64,000 nucleotides of DNA from assembly GCF_900166635.1 (NCBI RefSeq), contig NZ_LT800497.1:3582344-3646343 (forward strand), written 5' to 3'. Within the stretch, counting starts at the first letter, position 1. Each line of letters opens with the position of its first letter. Origin of the DNA: Oceanobacillus timonensis (GTDB taxonomy: Bacteria; Bacillota; Bacilli; Bacillales; Amphibacillaceae). Positions 37,456 to 45,162 of the stretch are shown piece after piece. Under the pieces are notes generated by a model. It saw nothing but the letters and a program-made list of their open reading frames with translations. It was not told where the DNA came from and ran no database searches. The position numbers were made by a program, and so were the translations under genes.

Positions 37456-37490
37456 GGGAGCTGTATGCCACACACAGCTCCCGTTTTTTT
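37456..37490. terminator. Terminator between trpA and the ABC-exporter operon
   Basis: Stem GGGAGCTGT/ACAGCTCCC followed by GTTTTTTT on the plus strand. It ends the trp transcript about 150 bases after trpA. Confidence 0.85.
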
Positions 37491-37491
37491 A

Positions 37492-38742
37492 TTAATCCTC
37501 AAATCCAAGTTGATTTAAATTAACATATTGATATTGATTCACGGAGTCACCAGCCTGAATAATGCCTTGATATACATTGTCTCCGGTTTCCATATCAAAC
37601 ACGTTTACGGAAATATCGGTCACTGTAAGCTCAGAAAATGCAGGAGACACAATATAAAAGTAGCCATCATGAATTTCTGTTAATGGATAACTTTCTTCTT
37701 GATTTAGATTCATATCTCCGCTTAATACACTTTCATCAAAAATAACTTCCTGGTCTTCTAAATTTGCATCAAATTTTGTTAACATATAATTTTCTCCGCC
37801 ACGCATCCCTGAATATACAGCATTATCATAAATACGGAGTAATTCTTCTTCGATTCCATTTTCACCCGGAAGCTCCATTGTCTTGAAGCTATCATCCTCT
37901 ACATTATACAATAGCAGTTCATACGTAAGCGGTGCATCTTCATCTTCAATAATGGAACCTTGCTGATTTACTTTATATTCATTAGACGTGTAGAGATAAT
38001 GCATTTCTCCATTAATCAAACCACTGTCCTGAAAATCTAAAGAAGCATGTGCCCCTTCTTTTGAATCCACATTCTGTTCAGGGTATTTGATATCATCTAG
38101 CGTTTGCGTCTCCATATCAATGACAAGAATAGCAGTTTCGTCACCTAAATCATAAGCTGTATCATCTTGTTCTCTTTCCATAAATACTTGAATATATAAT
38201 TGGTTGTTATCAGCTGTAACGGAATGGACTCCGTACATGTTCCGTTCAGTTTCCAAAGCAAAATCAAAGGAATGCGTTTCTTCCGTTTCTTTATCTAGTA
38301 GTTCTACTTCCAACTTATTCTGTTCCATATCCTCTCCAACTAATTTTTCCTCATCAACATAAATCAGCTGATTTTCCATTTCTGTAAAATTTTCACTCCA
38401 GTGATTTTTCCCACGCATAAAGTCAGGATACTGTTCTATATATCTTTCTATTGGCAGATCTGGATAACCTCTTCCAAAAATCATTCCGCTAGACTGATCT
38501 ACCCGTTGTGATCCGTCTACTGATAACTGAAAAATGTCAGGTATTATACTTCCGCCAGAGCTATATTGTCCATCTCCTAATATAAAAGCATCTTCCATTA
38601 CCGCTTCATCCCCAGATATTGTTTTCCAATTAAAATGAAGTTCTTCTTTTCCCATCAGATAAAAAGCCATGAAGATTACAGAGATGAAAAGAATGGCAAT
38701 ATATATTATGGAATAGCGTTTTAAATGGTTCATCTCTATCAC
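37492..38742 (-). CDS. Extracytoplasmic, membrane-anchored protein of an ABC-exporter operon
   Basis: A 416-residue protein of no family I recognise. One N-terminal helix (about residues 10-28) anchors it; the remaining 385 residues lie outside the cell and consist of repeating beta-rich blocks. These look like propeller blades, for example LYIQVFMEREQD, AILVIDMETQTLDDIKYPE and YFYIVSPAFSELTV. It is very acidic. The start overlaps the permease gene by 4 bp (ATGA), so it belongs to the GntR/ATPase/permease operon. It may help the exporter sense or bind its substrate; that is inferred from position. Confidence 0.65.
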   Translation of the reverse strand: MIEMNHLKRYSIIYIAILFISVIFMAFYLMGKEELHFNWKTISGDEAVMEDAFILGDGQYSSGGSIIPDIFQLSVDGSQRVDQSSGMIFGRGYPDLPIERYIEQYPDFMRGKNHWSENFTEMENQLIYVDEEKLVGEDMEQNKLEVELLDKETEETHSFDFALETERNMYGVHSVTADNNQLYIQVFMEREQDDTAYDLGDETAILVIDMETQTLDDIKYPEQNVDSKEGAHASLDFQDSGLINGEMHYLYTSNEYKVNQQGSIIEDEDAPLTYELLLYNVEDDSFKTMELPGENGIEEELLRIYDNAVYSGMRGGENYMLTKFDANLEDQEVIFDESVLSGDMNLNQEESYPLTEIHDGYFYIVSPAFSELTVTDISVNVFDMETGDNVYQGIIQAGDSVNQYQYVNLNQLGFED

Positions 38743-39569
38743 ACCCTTATCTTTCTATTTAACAAATGATTACTGAAGAAAATAGATATTACGGAAAAAA
38801 CAACAGCTGCTGCAAATTGCATCCATACCAGCTCATTTTCGTAAAAATATCCCTTCATGGCGGATTGCAAAATATACGGAGAGAAGACAATAACCAATCC
38901 TGCTATTCCGTAAAAAGCGGCTATAAACACACCCTTAAAACGATAGCTGCGCTCAATGAGAATCATCGTAAACAGGACAATGACAAAGGCTGTTCCAAAA
39001 CCGTAATGAACGATAAAATCACCAAAATGTTCCGGAAGCAAAATTTTAAAATAATCAAAACTCCTTAATATACCCTGAATGGTTAGATCCAATCGATAAT
39101 CAACCGGGATAATCCATTTTAATATAGTTTGTAAAACCGGCAGAATAACTATTTGAAAAGCAACCAATCCAAATACAAAAAGAAGAATAGCTGCAGCTTT
39201 GGAAAAGAATAACTGTATACGCTTCACCGGCAGCATCAATAAGCGATAAATAAATGTGTTCTTTCCAAGCCAGTCCCTGTACCAGATAAATAAAATGTAA
39301 ATAAATATGGTTACTGCTGCAATGATAATAGGTAAGGTAAACATAGAACTTGTCAGAATATCCCCTATAGAAATATAACCATAATCTTGTAGATACTGTT
39401 CTTTGGACATTCCATGTTTGATCACATTATCAGTAATTTCAGATTTCATGATAGAACTATAAATAACAACACCGGCAGCCTGTATCAACAATACAACTGC
39501 AAGCAAACTTAGATAGATTGGTAAGAACCGCCGGAATTCAAAATGTACCAGTTTTCCAAAAAGCTTCAT
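38739..39569 (-). CDS. ABC transporter permease
   Basis: A 276-residue membrane protein with six hydrophobic segments and no extra domains, similar in layout to the permease subunits of small two-component ABC exporters such as the B. subtilis Ytr group. It overlaps its ATPase gene and the downstream anchored-protein gene by 4 bp each. No substrate motif is readable. Export of an antimicrobial or cell-envelope compound is the usual function of such sets, which is inference here. Confidence 0.75.
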   Translation of the reverse strand: MKLFGKLVHFEFRRFLPIYLSLLAVVLLIQAAGVVIYSSIMKSEITDNVIKHGMSKEQYLQDYGYISIGDILTSSMFTLPIIIAAVTIFIYILFIWYRDWLGKNTFIYRLLMLPVKRIQLFFSKAAAILLFVFGLVAFQIVILPVLQTILKWIIPVDYRLDLTIQGILRSFDYFKILLPEHFGDFIVHYGFGTAFVIVLFTMILIERSYRFKGVFIAAFYGIAGLVIVFSPYILQSAMKGYFYENELVWMQFAAAVVFSVISIFFSNHLLNRKIRV

Positions 39570-40255
39570 CCCTGATATACCTCCCTCATCACGTCAATAA
39601 CAGATTTCCCTTCTTCCTCTCTTATTTGTTCTGTCATAAATTCTTTTTTTACCACACCGTCCGTTAATAACACTGCTTTATCAATTAAATGCTCAATATC
39701 CCCAATTTCATGTGTTGTGATAATAACGCCGCGATCTTCTACCAGGTGACTGGAAAACACATCGGTAATCTGTTCCCTGCTAAAGATATCAATGCCGGAG
39801 AAAGGCTCATCCATTAAGATATAATCTGCATCCATCGCCAATCCCATCAATAAATTGACTTTTGCTGTATTTCCTTTAGATAATTGGGAAATACGTTCCT
39901 CTTCTTTCAACTTAAAAAAGTCTAAAATTTCTTTTGCCCGTTCCTCATTCCAGTTTTGATAAAAATCTTTCATAAATTGAAAAGCATCCCTTATCCGCAT
40001 TTTAGGCAAAAGCGTCATTGTATCGGGAATATAAGTTATTTTTTCCATTATTTTTGGAGACAATTTTTCACCATCAATGGTTATCTCTCCTTTTTGATAA
40101 GGAGTTAATCCCATAATCGATTGCAGAATGGATGTTTTTCCCGCCCCATTGATTCCAATTAAGCAAGTAATCTGACCCTTATCTGCCTCAAAAGTAATCC
40201 CATTTAAAACGGTTTTTCTTCCATATCGTTTTTCTACATCTATCAATTTAATCAT
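39566..40255 (-). CDS. ABC transporter ATP-binding protein
   Basis: A 229-residue ATPase. Walker A GINGAGKTS (about 36-44), the Q-loop region MGLTPYQKG, a modified signature LSKGNTAKVNLL near 127 (LSKGN in place of LSGGQ), Walker B YILMDEP near 147 and the switch H in ITTHEIGDIEH. The ATG at 40255 has GAGGAGG and overlaps the GntR gene by 8 bp; an ORF extension to 40279 lies inside that gene. It drives the adjacent permease. Confidence 0.85.
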   Translation of the reverse strand: MIKLIDVEKRYGRKTVLNGITFEADKGQITCLIGINGAGKTSILQSIMGLTPYQKGEITIDGEKLSPKIMEKITYIPDTMTLLPKMRIRDAFQFMKDFYQNWNEERAKEILDFFKLKEEERISQLSKGNTAKVNLLMGLAMDADYILMDEPFSGIDIFSREQITDVFSSHLVEDRGVIITTHEIGDIEHLIDKAVLLTDGVVKKEFMTEQIREEEGKSVIDVMREVYQG

Positions 40256-40634
40256 TCTCTTCCTCCTCACCAACATCACCCAGTTTTGACTGTATCAGCT
40301 CAAAAACTTGATCCTTTGGAATTTGCAAAGAAGTGACACGGCCTACAAACTGATTAACTGCCTCTGTGATTAAACTTTCACGAATAGCTTTAATACGATT
40401 CATTTCTGTTGTAATCATACTCCGTTTATTTCCATCCGTATAAATCAAGCCTTCTTCCTCCATTTCTTTATAAGCTCGCTGCACGGTATTCGGGTTTATT
40501 TTTAATCGCTGTGCTAATTCTCTGCGCGAAGGAATTTCTTGACCGGACTGCATTTCACCAATGGCAATTTGTTCTTTAAAATACCTGATCACCTGAATAT
40601 ACACGGCCTCACGCTTATCAAACTGGATAGCCAT
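40248..40634 (-). CDS. GntR-family repressor, YtrA-like
   Basis: A 128-residue regulator. A winged helix-turn-helix spans about residues 6-75 (FDKREAVYIQVIRYFKEQIAIG, SRRELAQRLKINPNTVQRAYKEMEEEG), followed by a short helical tail with no effector domain, as in the YtrA subfamily. The ATG at 40634 has GAGGTG; an upstream GTG at 40646 would overlap that site. It is the first gene of the ABC-exporter operon and should bind the palindromes over its own promoter (40674-40685 and 40701-40724). YtrA proteins usually respond to cell-wall-active antibiotics or membrane stress. Confidence 0.88.
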   Translation of the reverse strand: MAIQFDKREAVYIQVIRYFKEQIAIGEMQSGQEIPSRRELAQRLKINPNTVQRAYKEMEEEGLIYTDGNKRSMITTEMNRIKAIRESLITEAVNQFVGRVTSLQIPKDQVFELIQSKLGDVGEEEEND

Positions 40635-40673
40635 CCAATTTCTCACCTCATTCTACTTAGCATAAGTGTTTAC

Positions 40674-40685
40674 TGTATTAATACA
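40674..40685. promoter_or_regulatory. Secondary palindrome in the GntR promoter region
   Basis: TGTATTAATACA is a perfect 12-bp palindrome sharing the TGTATTA half-site with the larger operator. It lies between the promoter and the start codon and may bind a second repressor dimer. Confidence 0.45.
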
Positions 40686-40700
40686 TTGATACATATTATA

Positions 40701-40724
40701 AGTGTATTATATGTATAATACACT
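40701..40724. promoter_or_regulatory. GntR operator overlapping the ABC-exporter promoter
   Basis: A perfect 11-bp inverted repeat, AGTGTATTATA and its complement around a 2-base centre. On the minus strand it covers the -10 (TATAAT, 40706-40711) and most of the 17-base spacer from the -35 (TTGTGT, 40729-40734). Binding would block polymerase, a textbook autoregulatory arrangement. Confidence 0.7.
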
Positions 40725-40734
40725 AAAAACACAA
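40706..40734 (-). promoter_or_regulatory. Promoter of the GntR-ABC exporter operon
   Basis: TTGTGT (40729-40734), 17 bases, TATAAT (40706-40711) on the minus strand, about 70 bases before the repressor start codon and overlapping the operator. Confidence 0.65.
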
Positions 40735-40843
40735 CCATTTTTTTAATGATACATTAATGATTCCATACAAAAGAAATCCTTTCTCCAGCCAAATATGATA
40801 AAATAACTAACTGTACGATATTTACAGGAAGGAAGAATTTCAG

Positions 40844-41608
40844 ATGAAATTAGCTACATGGAACGTTAATGGAATCAGAGCCTGTGTTCGAAAAGGGTTC
40901 TTGGATTTCTTTCATGAAATAGATGCAGATTTTTTCGCTATACAGGAAACCAAGCTGCAGGCAGGACAAATTGAATTGGATTTAGAAGGATATTATCAAT
41001 ATTGGAATTATGCGGAACGAAAAGGATATTCTGGAACAGCCATTTTCACAAAACATAAACCACTTCATGTTTCTTATGGCTTTCAAGATGGGGAAATAGA
41101 ACCAGAGGGAAGAATCATTACATTGGAGTATCCGGCATTTTATCTCGTCAATGTCTATACACCCAATTCCAAGCGGGATTTAACTCGTTTAGAAGAGCGT
41201 CTGGAGTGGGAAGATAGAATGTTTCAATACTTACAAGAGCTTGATGCGAAAAAGCCGGTTATTTACTGTGGGGATTTAAACGTCGCTCATCAGGAAATTG
41301 ACTTGCGAAATGACAAAACAAATCATGGCAACTCCGGATTTACCCGGGAAGAACGCGAAAAAATGACGCGGATACTGAGCAATGGCTTTATAGACACATT
41401 ACGCTTTTTCTATCCGGATCGAGACGATATTTTTACATGGTGGTCCTACATGAAAACTATCCGTGAAAGAAATATCGGTTGGCGTATTGATTATATTATC
41501 GTTTCCAGCACCTTGGAAAAATACTTGGAAAGCATGGAAGTCCATGGAGATAGATTAGGCAGCGACCATTGTCCCGTAAGCCTGGAGATAGACTTGAGTG
41601 GACAATAA
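40844..41608 (+). CDS. exoA: Exodeoxyribonuclease III / AP endonuclease
   Basis: A 254-residue repair nuclease of the ExoIII family. It has WNVNGIRAC near 6, the metal-binding Glu in FAIQETKLQ near 35, YCGDLNVAHQEID near 147, and the catalytic pair in WRIDYIIVS near 220 and GSDHCPV near 243. These are the strand-end residues for cleaving abasic sites in base-excision repair. It has its own promoter region and is similar in length to B. subtilis ExoA. Confidence 0.95.
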   Translation: MKLATWNVNGIRACVRKGFLDFFHEIDADFFAIQETKLQAGQIELDLEGYYQYWNYAERKGYSGTAIFTKHKPLHVSYGFQDGEIEPEGRIITLEYPAFYLVNVYTPNSKRDLTRLEERLEWEDRMFQYLQELDAKKPVIYCGDLNVAHQEIDLRNDKTNHGNSGFTREEREKMTRILSNGFIDTLRFFYPDRDDIFTWWSYMKTIRERNIGWRIDYIIVSSTLEKYLESMEVHGDRLGSDHCPVSLEIDLSGQ

Positions 41609-41618
41609 ATAATGGTTT

Positions 41619-41735
41619 TTAATCAAAAAATGAAAAAAAGCTTACATCGAACGCCTCAAATAATTGTGGCATTAAAAACAGCCCGATGATTAAACCTAAT
41701 AAAAACACAGCAATAATACGTATCTTTTTTCGCAT
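41619..41735 (-). CDS. Small hydrophobic protein, 38 residues, unknown function
   Basis: A short open frame starting MRKKIRIIAVFLLGLIIG, with a basic start, one membrane helix (about residues 5-23) and a Phe/Asp-rich end. Two ribosome-site-like sequences (GAGAGGT and GGAG) precede the ATG. Its end lies 10 bp from the end of the convergent exoA. Composition looks like a genuine single-helix protein rather than chance, but I recognise no family. Confidence 0.45.
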   Translation of the reverse strand: MRKKIRIIAVFLLGLIIGLFLMPQLFEAFDVSFFSFFD

Positions 41736-41768
41736 GTACTCCATACCTCTCTTTCATGTAGTAAGATG

Positions 41769-41794
41769 AAAAGGGAGTGCTGCTGCACTCCTTT
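41769..41794. terminator. Terminator downstream of the MBL-fold hydrolase gene
   Basis: Stem AAAAGGGAGTGC/GCACTCCTTTT with the short loop TGCT, about 55 bases after the hydrolase stop codon on the minus strand. Confidence 0.6.
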
Positions 41795-41849
41795 TCTCTT
41801 ACCAACAGCATTATCCTCGGCCTTGTTAGAAAGGGCTTACCATTCCCTG

Positions 41850-42797
41850 TCATTTCTTTTGTAAATAATCCACCATACCAAGTGCATCTAACTGTAAATC
41901 TACGTTAATCATTTGATACACTTCATGCGCATCGTCAATTCCCTGCTCACGGAGTTCTGACTGAACATGTTTCAATAAACGCTTTGCTATCTCATCATAC
42001 TCTTGCCCTTCTGCAAAGGCAGCTTCTCCTTCTTTCACAAAGAGATCTAACCATGATTCGACCTGGTTCAGGGCTTCTTCTACTAAATCCGTTTCCCCAA
42101 AGTGTCCAAAATAAATATAATCCAATTGTTTATCTCGAAATCTCTGTATGGACGCTTTCATGGCCTCTGGATCAAAATGGTTCGGAGAAGTTGTCGGTAA
42201 AAAGAAGTCCACCCCATGCGGAGATAACTGCTCATATTGAATGCCGGCTGTGTCTCCGGTAAACATACCGTTACTTAACGGATCATAGATTGCCAGATGA
42301 TGTTTGGCATGCCCCGGCGTATCCCAAAATTCCAAGATCCGTTCATCGGAAATTTGCAATGTATCGCCTTCTGTTTTCTCTACGATTCTATCTTCATCCA
42401 CTGGTATAATTGGATCATATAATTCCGAAAAACGTTCTCCGTAAATTGCCCGTGCGCCAGCTGCCAATTTTTTAGGTTCAATAAGATGCCTCTTCCCTCT
42501 TGGGTGAACGTATAACGTAGCATTCGGGCAAATTTCTAATAAACGTCCTGCTCCACCGGCGTGATCTAAATGGACATGTGTCACGATAATATGTTGCACA
42601 TCTGCTAATGTATATCCCATCTTTTCCAGCCCATTTTTGATATAAGGTATAGAAGGACTCGGTCCTGTTTCCACAATGGTAAGTTCTTCCGATTCGATAA
42701 TATAAGCCCCTGTTCTGCCGCTCACACCAAAATCAAAACCGTCAATAAGTGAAATACCATGATGAAGCTTCATCGTTTTTCTAGCATGCAACTGCAT
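41850..42797 (-). CDS. Metallo-beta-lactamase-fold hydrolase
   Basis: A 315-residue MBL-fold enzyme with the metal-binding motif THVHLDHAGG near 73-82, a further His in WDTPGHAKHHL near 165, and Asp in MFTGDTAG near 187. A helical tail of about 80 residues follows. The family shape is closest to glyoxalase-II-like or RNase Z-unrelated hydrolases; I cannot name the substrate. Start at 42797 is preferred (GAGGG at 7-8 bases). Confidence 0.85.
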   Translation of the reverse strand: MQLHARKTMKLHHGISLIDGFDFGVSGRTGAYIIESEELTIVETGPSPSIPYIKNGLEKMGYTLADVQHIIVTHVHLDHAGGAGRLLEICPNATLYVHPRGKRHLIEPKKLAAGARAIYGERFSELYDPIIPVDEDRIVEKTEGDTLQISDERILEFWDTPGHAKHHLAIYDPLSNGMFTGDTAGIQYEQLSPHGVDFFLPTTSPNHFDPEAMKASIQRFRDKQLDYIYFGHFGETDLVEEALNQVESWLDLFVKEGEAAFAEGQEYDEIAKRLLKHVQSELREQGIDDAHEVYQMINVDLQLDALGMVDYLQKK

Positions 42798-43169
42798 AAT
42801 CATCCCTCATTTCAGCAATATATATAACATAACCTATTCTTATCTTAACATTTTTTCAAATCATTTCTGTAAGATTTTGAATCATTTTTTTTCAATATTT
42901 ATCGCAGTGTTACTGGCTGTGGTAACGCTTCCCATCGAAGAGCTTTTGTAGAGGCTTCTTCAAAGAAGTCTCCTCTGCTGCTTAAAATTTCTCTTGGCCT
43001 TTTAAAGAAAAATAGGAAATAGGGATGGTTTTCTTTGCTTGATATCTCACAATAGGGTACATTAGATGGAGAATAAGCTTTTATCATGAGGTACGTCTGT
43101 AAAAACTTCTTCAAAATGAAGTTTCGTTTTATGAAGACGTGAAAAGAGCATGAACATAAAGGATGAAAT
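42798..43169. other. Intergenic region upstream of the yueI-like gene, with hairpins
   Basis: No credible gene. Several short stems are visible: GTTAC/GTAAC around 42906-42924, GGCTTCTTC/GAAGAAGTC-like around 42953-42972 and AAACTTC/GAAGTTT around 43109-43126. An open frame on the minus strand (42899-43180) is basic and low-complexity, and its hairpin-rich start argues against protein coding. The region may hold a regulatory leader or a dispersed intergenic repeat. Confidence 0.4.
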
Positions 43170-43631
43170 ATGATGGACAAAAAGAATGTAGATGATTACC
43201 TGCAAGAGGGAATGTATGGAACACGGCTGCCAAAAGAAAGTGAACGAAAAATATATCTTGGTACGTTACGTGAACGTGTTGCCTTTGTTTTAACCATTGG
43301 TGAAGTGATGTCTAATAAAGGACTTGATGAATTAGAGCGTCAGTTAAACCAACATAAAAAGGCAAAACTTCTTTTAAACGGGAATATTTCCTATCGCTTT
43401 TTAAAAGAAGAAAAAGCACTTGCCGATCACCTATCGATTCCCCACACAACCGTAAGCAATCAGGAAAATGATACGGAAATCGGCTTGGTACTCACCTATC
43501 CCTACGCTGTAGATATAGAGCATATTTATCTTGACGATATAGTACAAGCAACAGTAAAACAGAAAGAGGAAAAAGATCCTGAAGATAATTCAAAAGGAAT
43601 TGTCGCTAAACTGAAAAATCTGTTTCACTAA
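43170..43631 (+). CDS. YueI-like protein, DUF1694
   Basis: A 153-residue soluble protein. The opening VDDYLQEGMYGTRLPKESERKIYLGTLRERV matches the DUF1694 family of which B. subtilis YueI is the reference. The C-terminus ends in a basic KGIVAKLKNLF helix. Function unknown. It starts with two adjacent ATG codons behind AAAGGA. Single gene with a bidirectional terminator shared with ykvI. Confidence 0.85.
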   Translation: MMDKKNVDDYLQEGMYGTRLPKESERKIYLGTLRERVAFVLTIGEVMSNKGLDELERQLNQHKKAKLLLNGNISYRFLKEEKALADHLSIPHTTVSNQENDTEIGLVLTYPYAVDIEHIYLDDIVQATVKQKEEKDPEDNSKGIVAKLKNLFH

Positions 43632-43640
43632 GCTGCTGGC

Positions 43641-43692
43641 GTAAAAGAAACCCAGGCATCCAATATTTTGATGGACGCCCGGGTTTCTTTAC
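43641..43692. terminator. Bidirectional terminator between yueI- and ykvI-like genes
   Basis: GTAAAAGAAACCC and GGGTTTCTTTAC form a long imperfect stem, with GCATCC/GGACGC continuing it, T-rich on both strands. Confidence 0.8.
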
Positions 43693-43705
43693 ATGATTTG
43701 ATGAA

Positions 43706-44806
43706 TTACTTATCATCAAAACGAATATGTTTCATTCTAAATGGCGTGATAATCAGAACAACAATCAATACCAGCCCCATGTAGCCAATCAATGAATAGA
43801 ATTTAGAAACTAAATCCGTAAAGCCGACAAAACTTAGTATAAAGCCAGCGACCAGTGCAGCCGCTAAAATAATATTAAATTTCTTTGTTCCTTGTTCGGC
43901 AAATCTGGTAACGAAAGCAAAAAACATACTGATTGCTGTATTGAAAATCATCCCGAACAGGACAATCGCCATAATCGTACCTAATATTGGTGAAATATTG
44001 TTTACTATACCCAGCATTGGCATTTCGAAATGACCTACCTCTTCAATTTTGGCAAAAATAGCGTAATAACTGAGAATAATAATTGCACCCAGTCCTAATC
44101 CGCCAGCTAGTCCGCCGATTAAAGCTGTTTTTCTATCCTTTTCTGCACTTCCCATCACAAGAGCCATTGCCGCCCCAACCGATGTATTAAACGTTGCGTA
44201 GTTCAGGCCAGCTACAAACCAGTTCGGAAAAAAAGGTCCATGGCTTCTTGCTGTACTATCCAGTGATGAAAAAGAACCGTCCATCGTGATAAAGCTGTAA
44301 ACAGAAATGATAACAACAAAGATAAGCAAGAAAGGCGTAATACTGCTAATCACTCCAACCACTTTATTTACTTTCAACATACCTGTTAAGAGAACCAATA
44401 TGGTCATTAAAACAGCACCTGTTACACCAGGCAGACCAAACTGTTGCTCCAGGTTCGCTCCCGCGCCAGCAAGCATCACGACCCCTACGCCAAATAGCGT
44501 AAAGACCAGTACGGCATCGATGATAACCCCAATAAGATTAAAACGGAAAATCTTTTCAATGATTTTAAAATCACTTATCTTATAAATCACTTTATTATAG
44601 GATGTTGTTTGCGCTCTGCTCCCCAGCCAGACCAGCATCATCCCTACATATGCGAAAAGAACAGTTGAAACCAGTGCAGCTAAAATCCCCCATGCTCCAA
44701 AGCTGGTAAAATACTGTAGTACTTCCTGACCGGAAGCAAATCCCGCACCAACAATCACCCCGATGAATGCGCTTGCAATAACGAAGATTCTCATCAATTT
44801 TCTCAT
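43706..44806 (-). CDS. YkvI-family membrane transporter-like protein
   Basis: A 366-residue protein with about ten helices, opening RIFVIASAFIGVIVGAGFASGQEVLQYF. This GAGFASGQE motif in helix 1 is the signature of the YkvI family in the APC-related superfamily. The start has GGGGAGG. A solute or ion transporter is likely, but the substrate is unknown. It is divergent from the adeR-ald pair, though no shared regulation is evident. Confidence 0.85.
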   Translation of the reverse strand: MRKLMRIFVIASAFIGVIVGAGFASGQEVLQYFTSFGAWGILAALVSTVLFAYVGMMLVWLGSRAQTTSYNKVIYKISDFKIIEKIFRFNLIGVIIDAVLVFTLFGVGVVMLAGAGANLEQQFGLPGVTGAVLMTILVLLTGMLKVNKVVGVISSITPFLLIFVVIISVYSFITMDGSFSSLDSTARSHGPFFPNWFVAGLNYATFNTSVGAAMALVMGSAEKDRKTALIGGLAGGLGLGAIIILSYYAIFAKIEEVGHFEMPMLGIVNNISPILGTIMAIVLFGMIFNTAISMFFAFVTRFAEQGTKKFNIILAAALVAGFILSFVGFTDLVSKFYSLIGYMGLVLIVVLIITPFRMKHIRFDDK

Positions 44807-45162
44807 GCTTTCCTCCCCTTATTCCCTTTGCTTTTAAAAGTATTAGATGCAATCTTTTTATGTATATACTAAAATAAATATAGCGTATTTATTTTGTTGG
44901 CTCTTCATCCAAATCTATAGGTGACCAATACGTTCTAGTTTGATAATAGCGACCGCTCATCTCGTTCACTTATTTATGGAATCATAGCCATCTTAGATTT
45001 TGGTATAGATACTTTATTTTAGTATATAAAAATAGAACCTATGGGAAATAATAATTTTTTTAACAAAAAAAAGCAAGTATACCAATTATTTATTTTTTTC
45101 AAAATAATACAATCGTTTTTTTTGATACGAATGACTATGCTTCTTCAAAAGGAGTGCATTTT
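44807..45162. other. Divergent intergenic region between ykvI and adeR
   Basis: About 355 bp, A+T-rich, with no gene. It must hold the ykvI promoter on the minus strand and the adeR promoter on the plus strand. I see no clear consensus pair or operator palindrome. Confidence 0.4.

Noticed and set aside
42899..43180. 94-codon open frame on the minus strand upstream of yueI
   Set aside because: Low complexity and basic, covers hairpins, lacks a ribosome site and overlaps the yueI start; not a credible protein.
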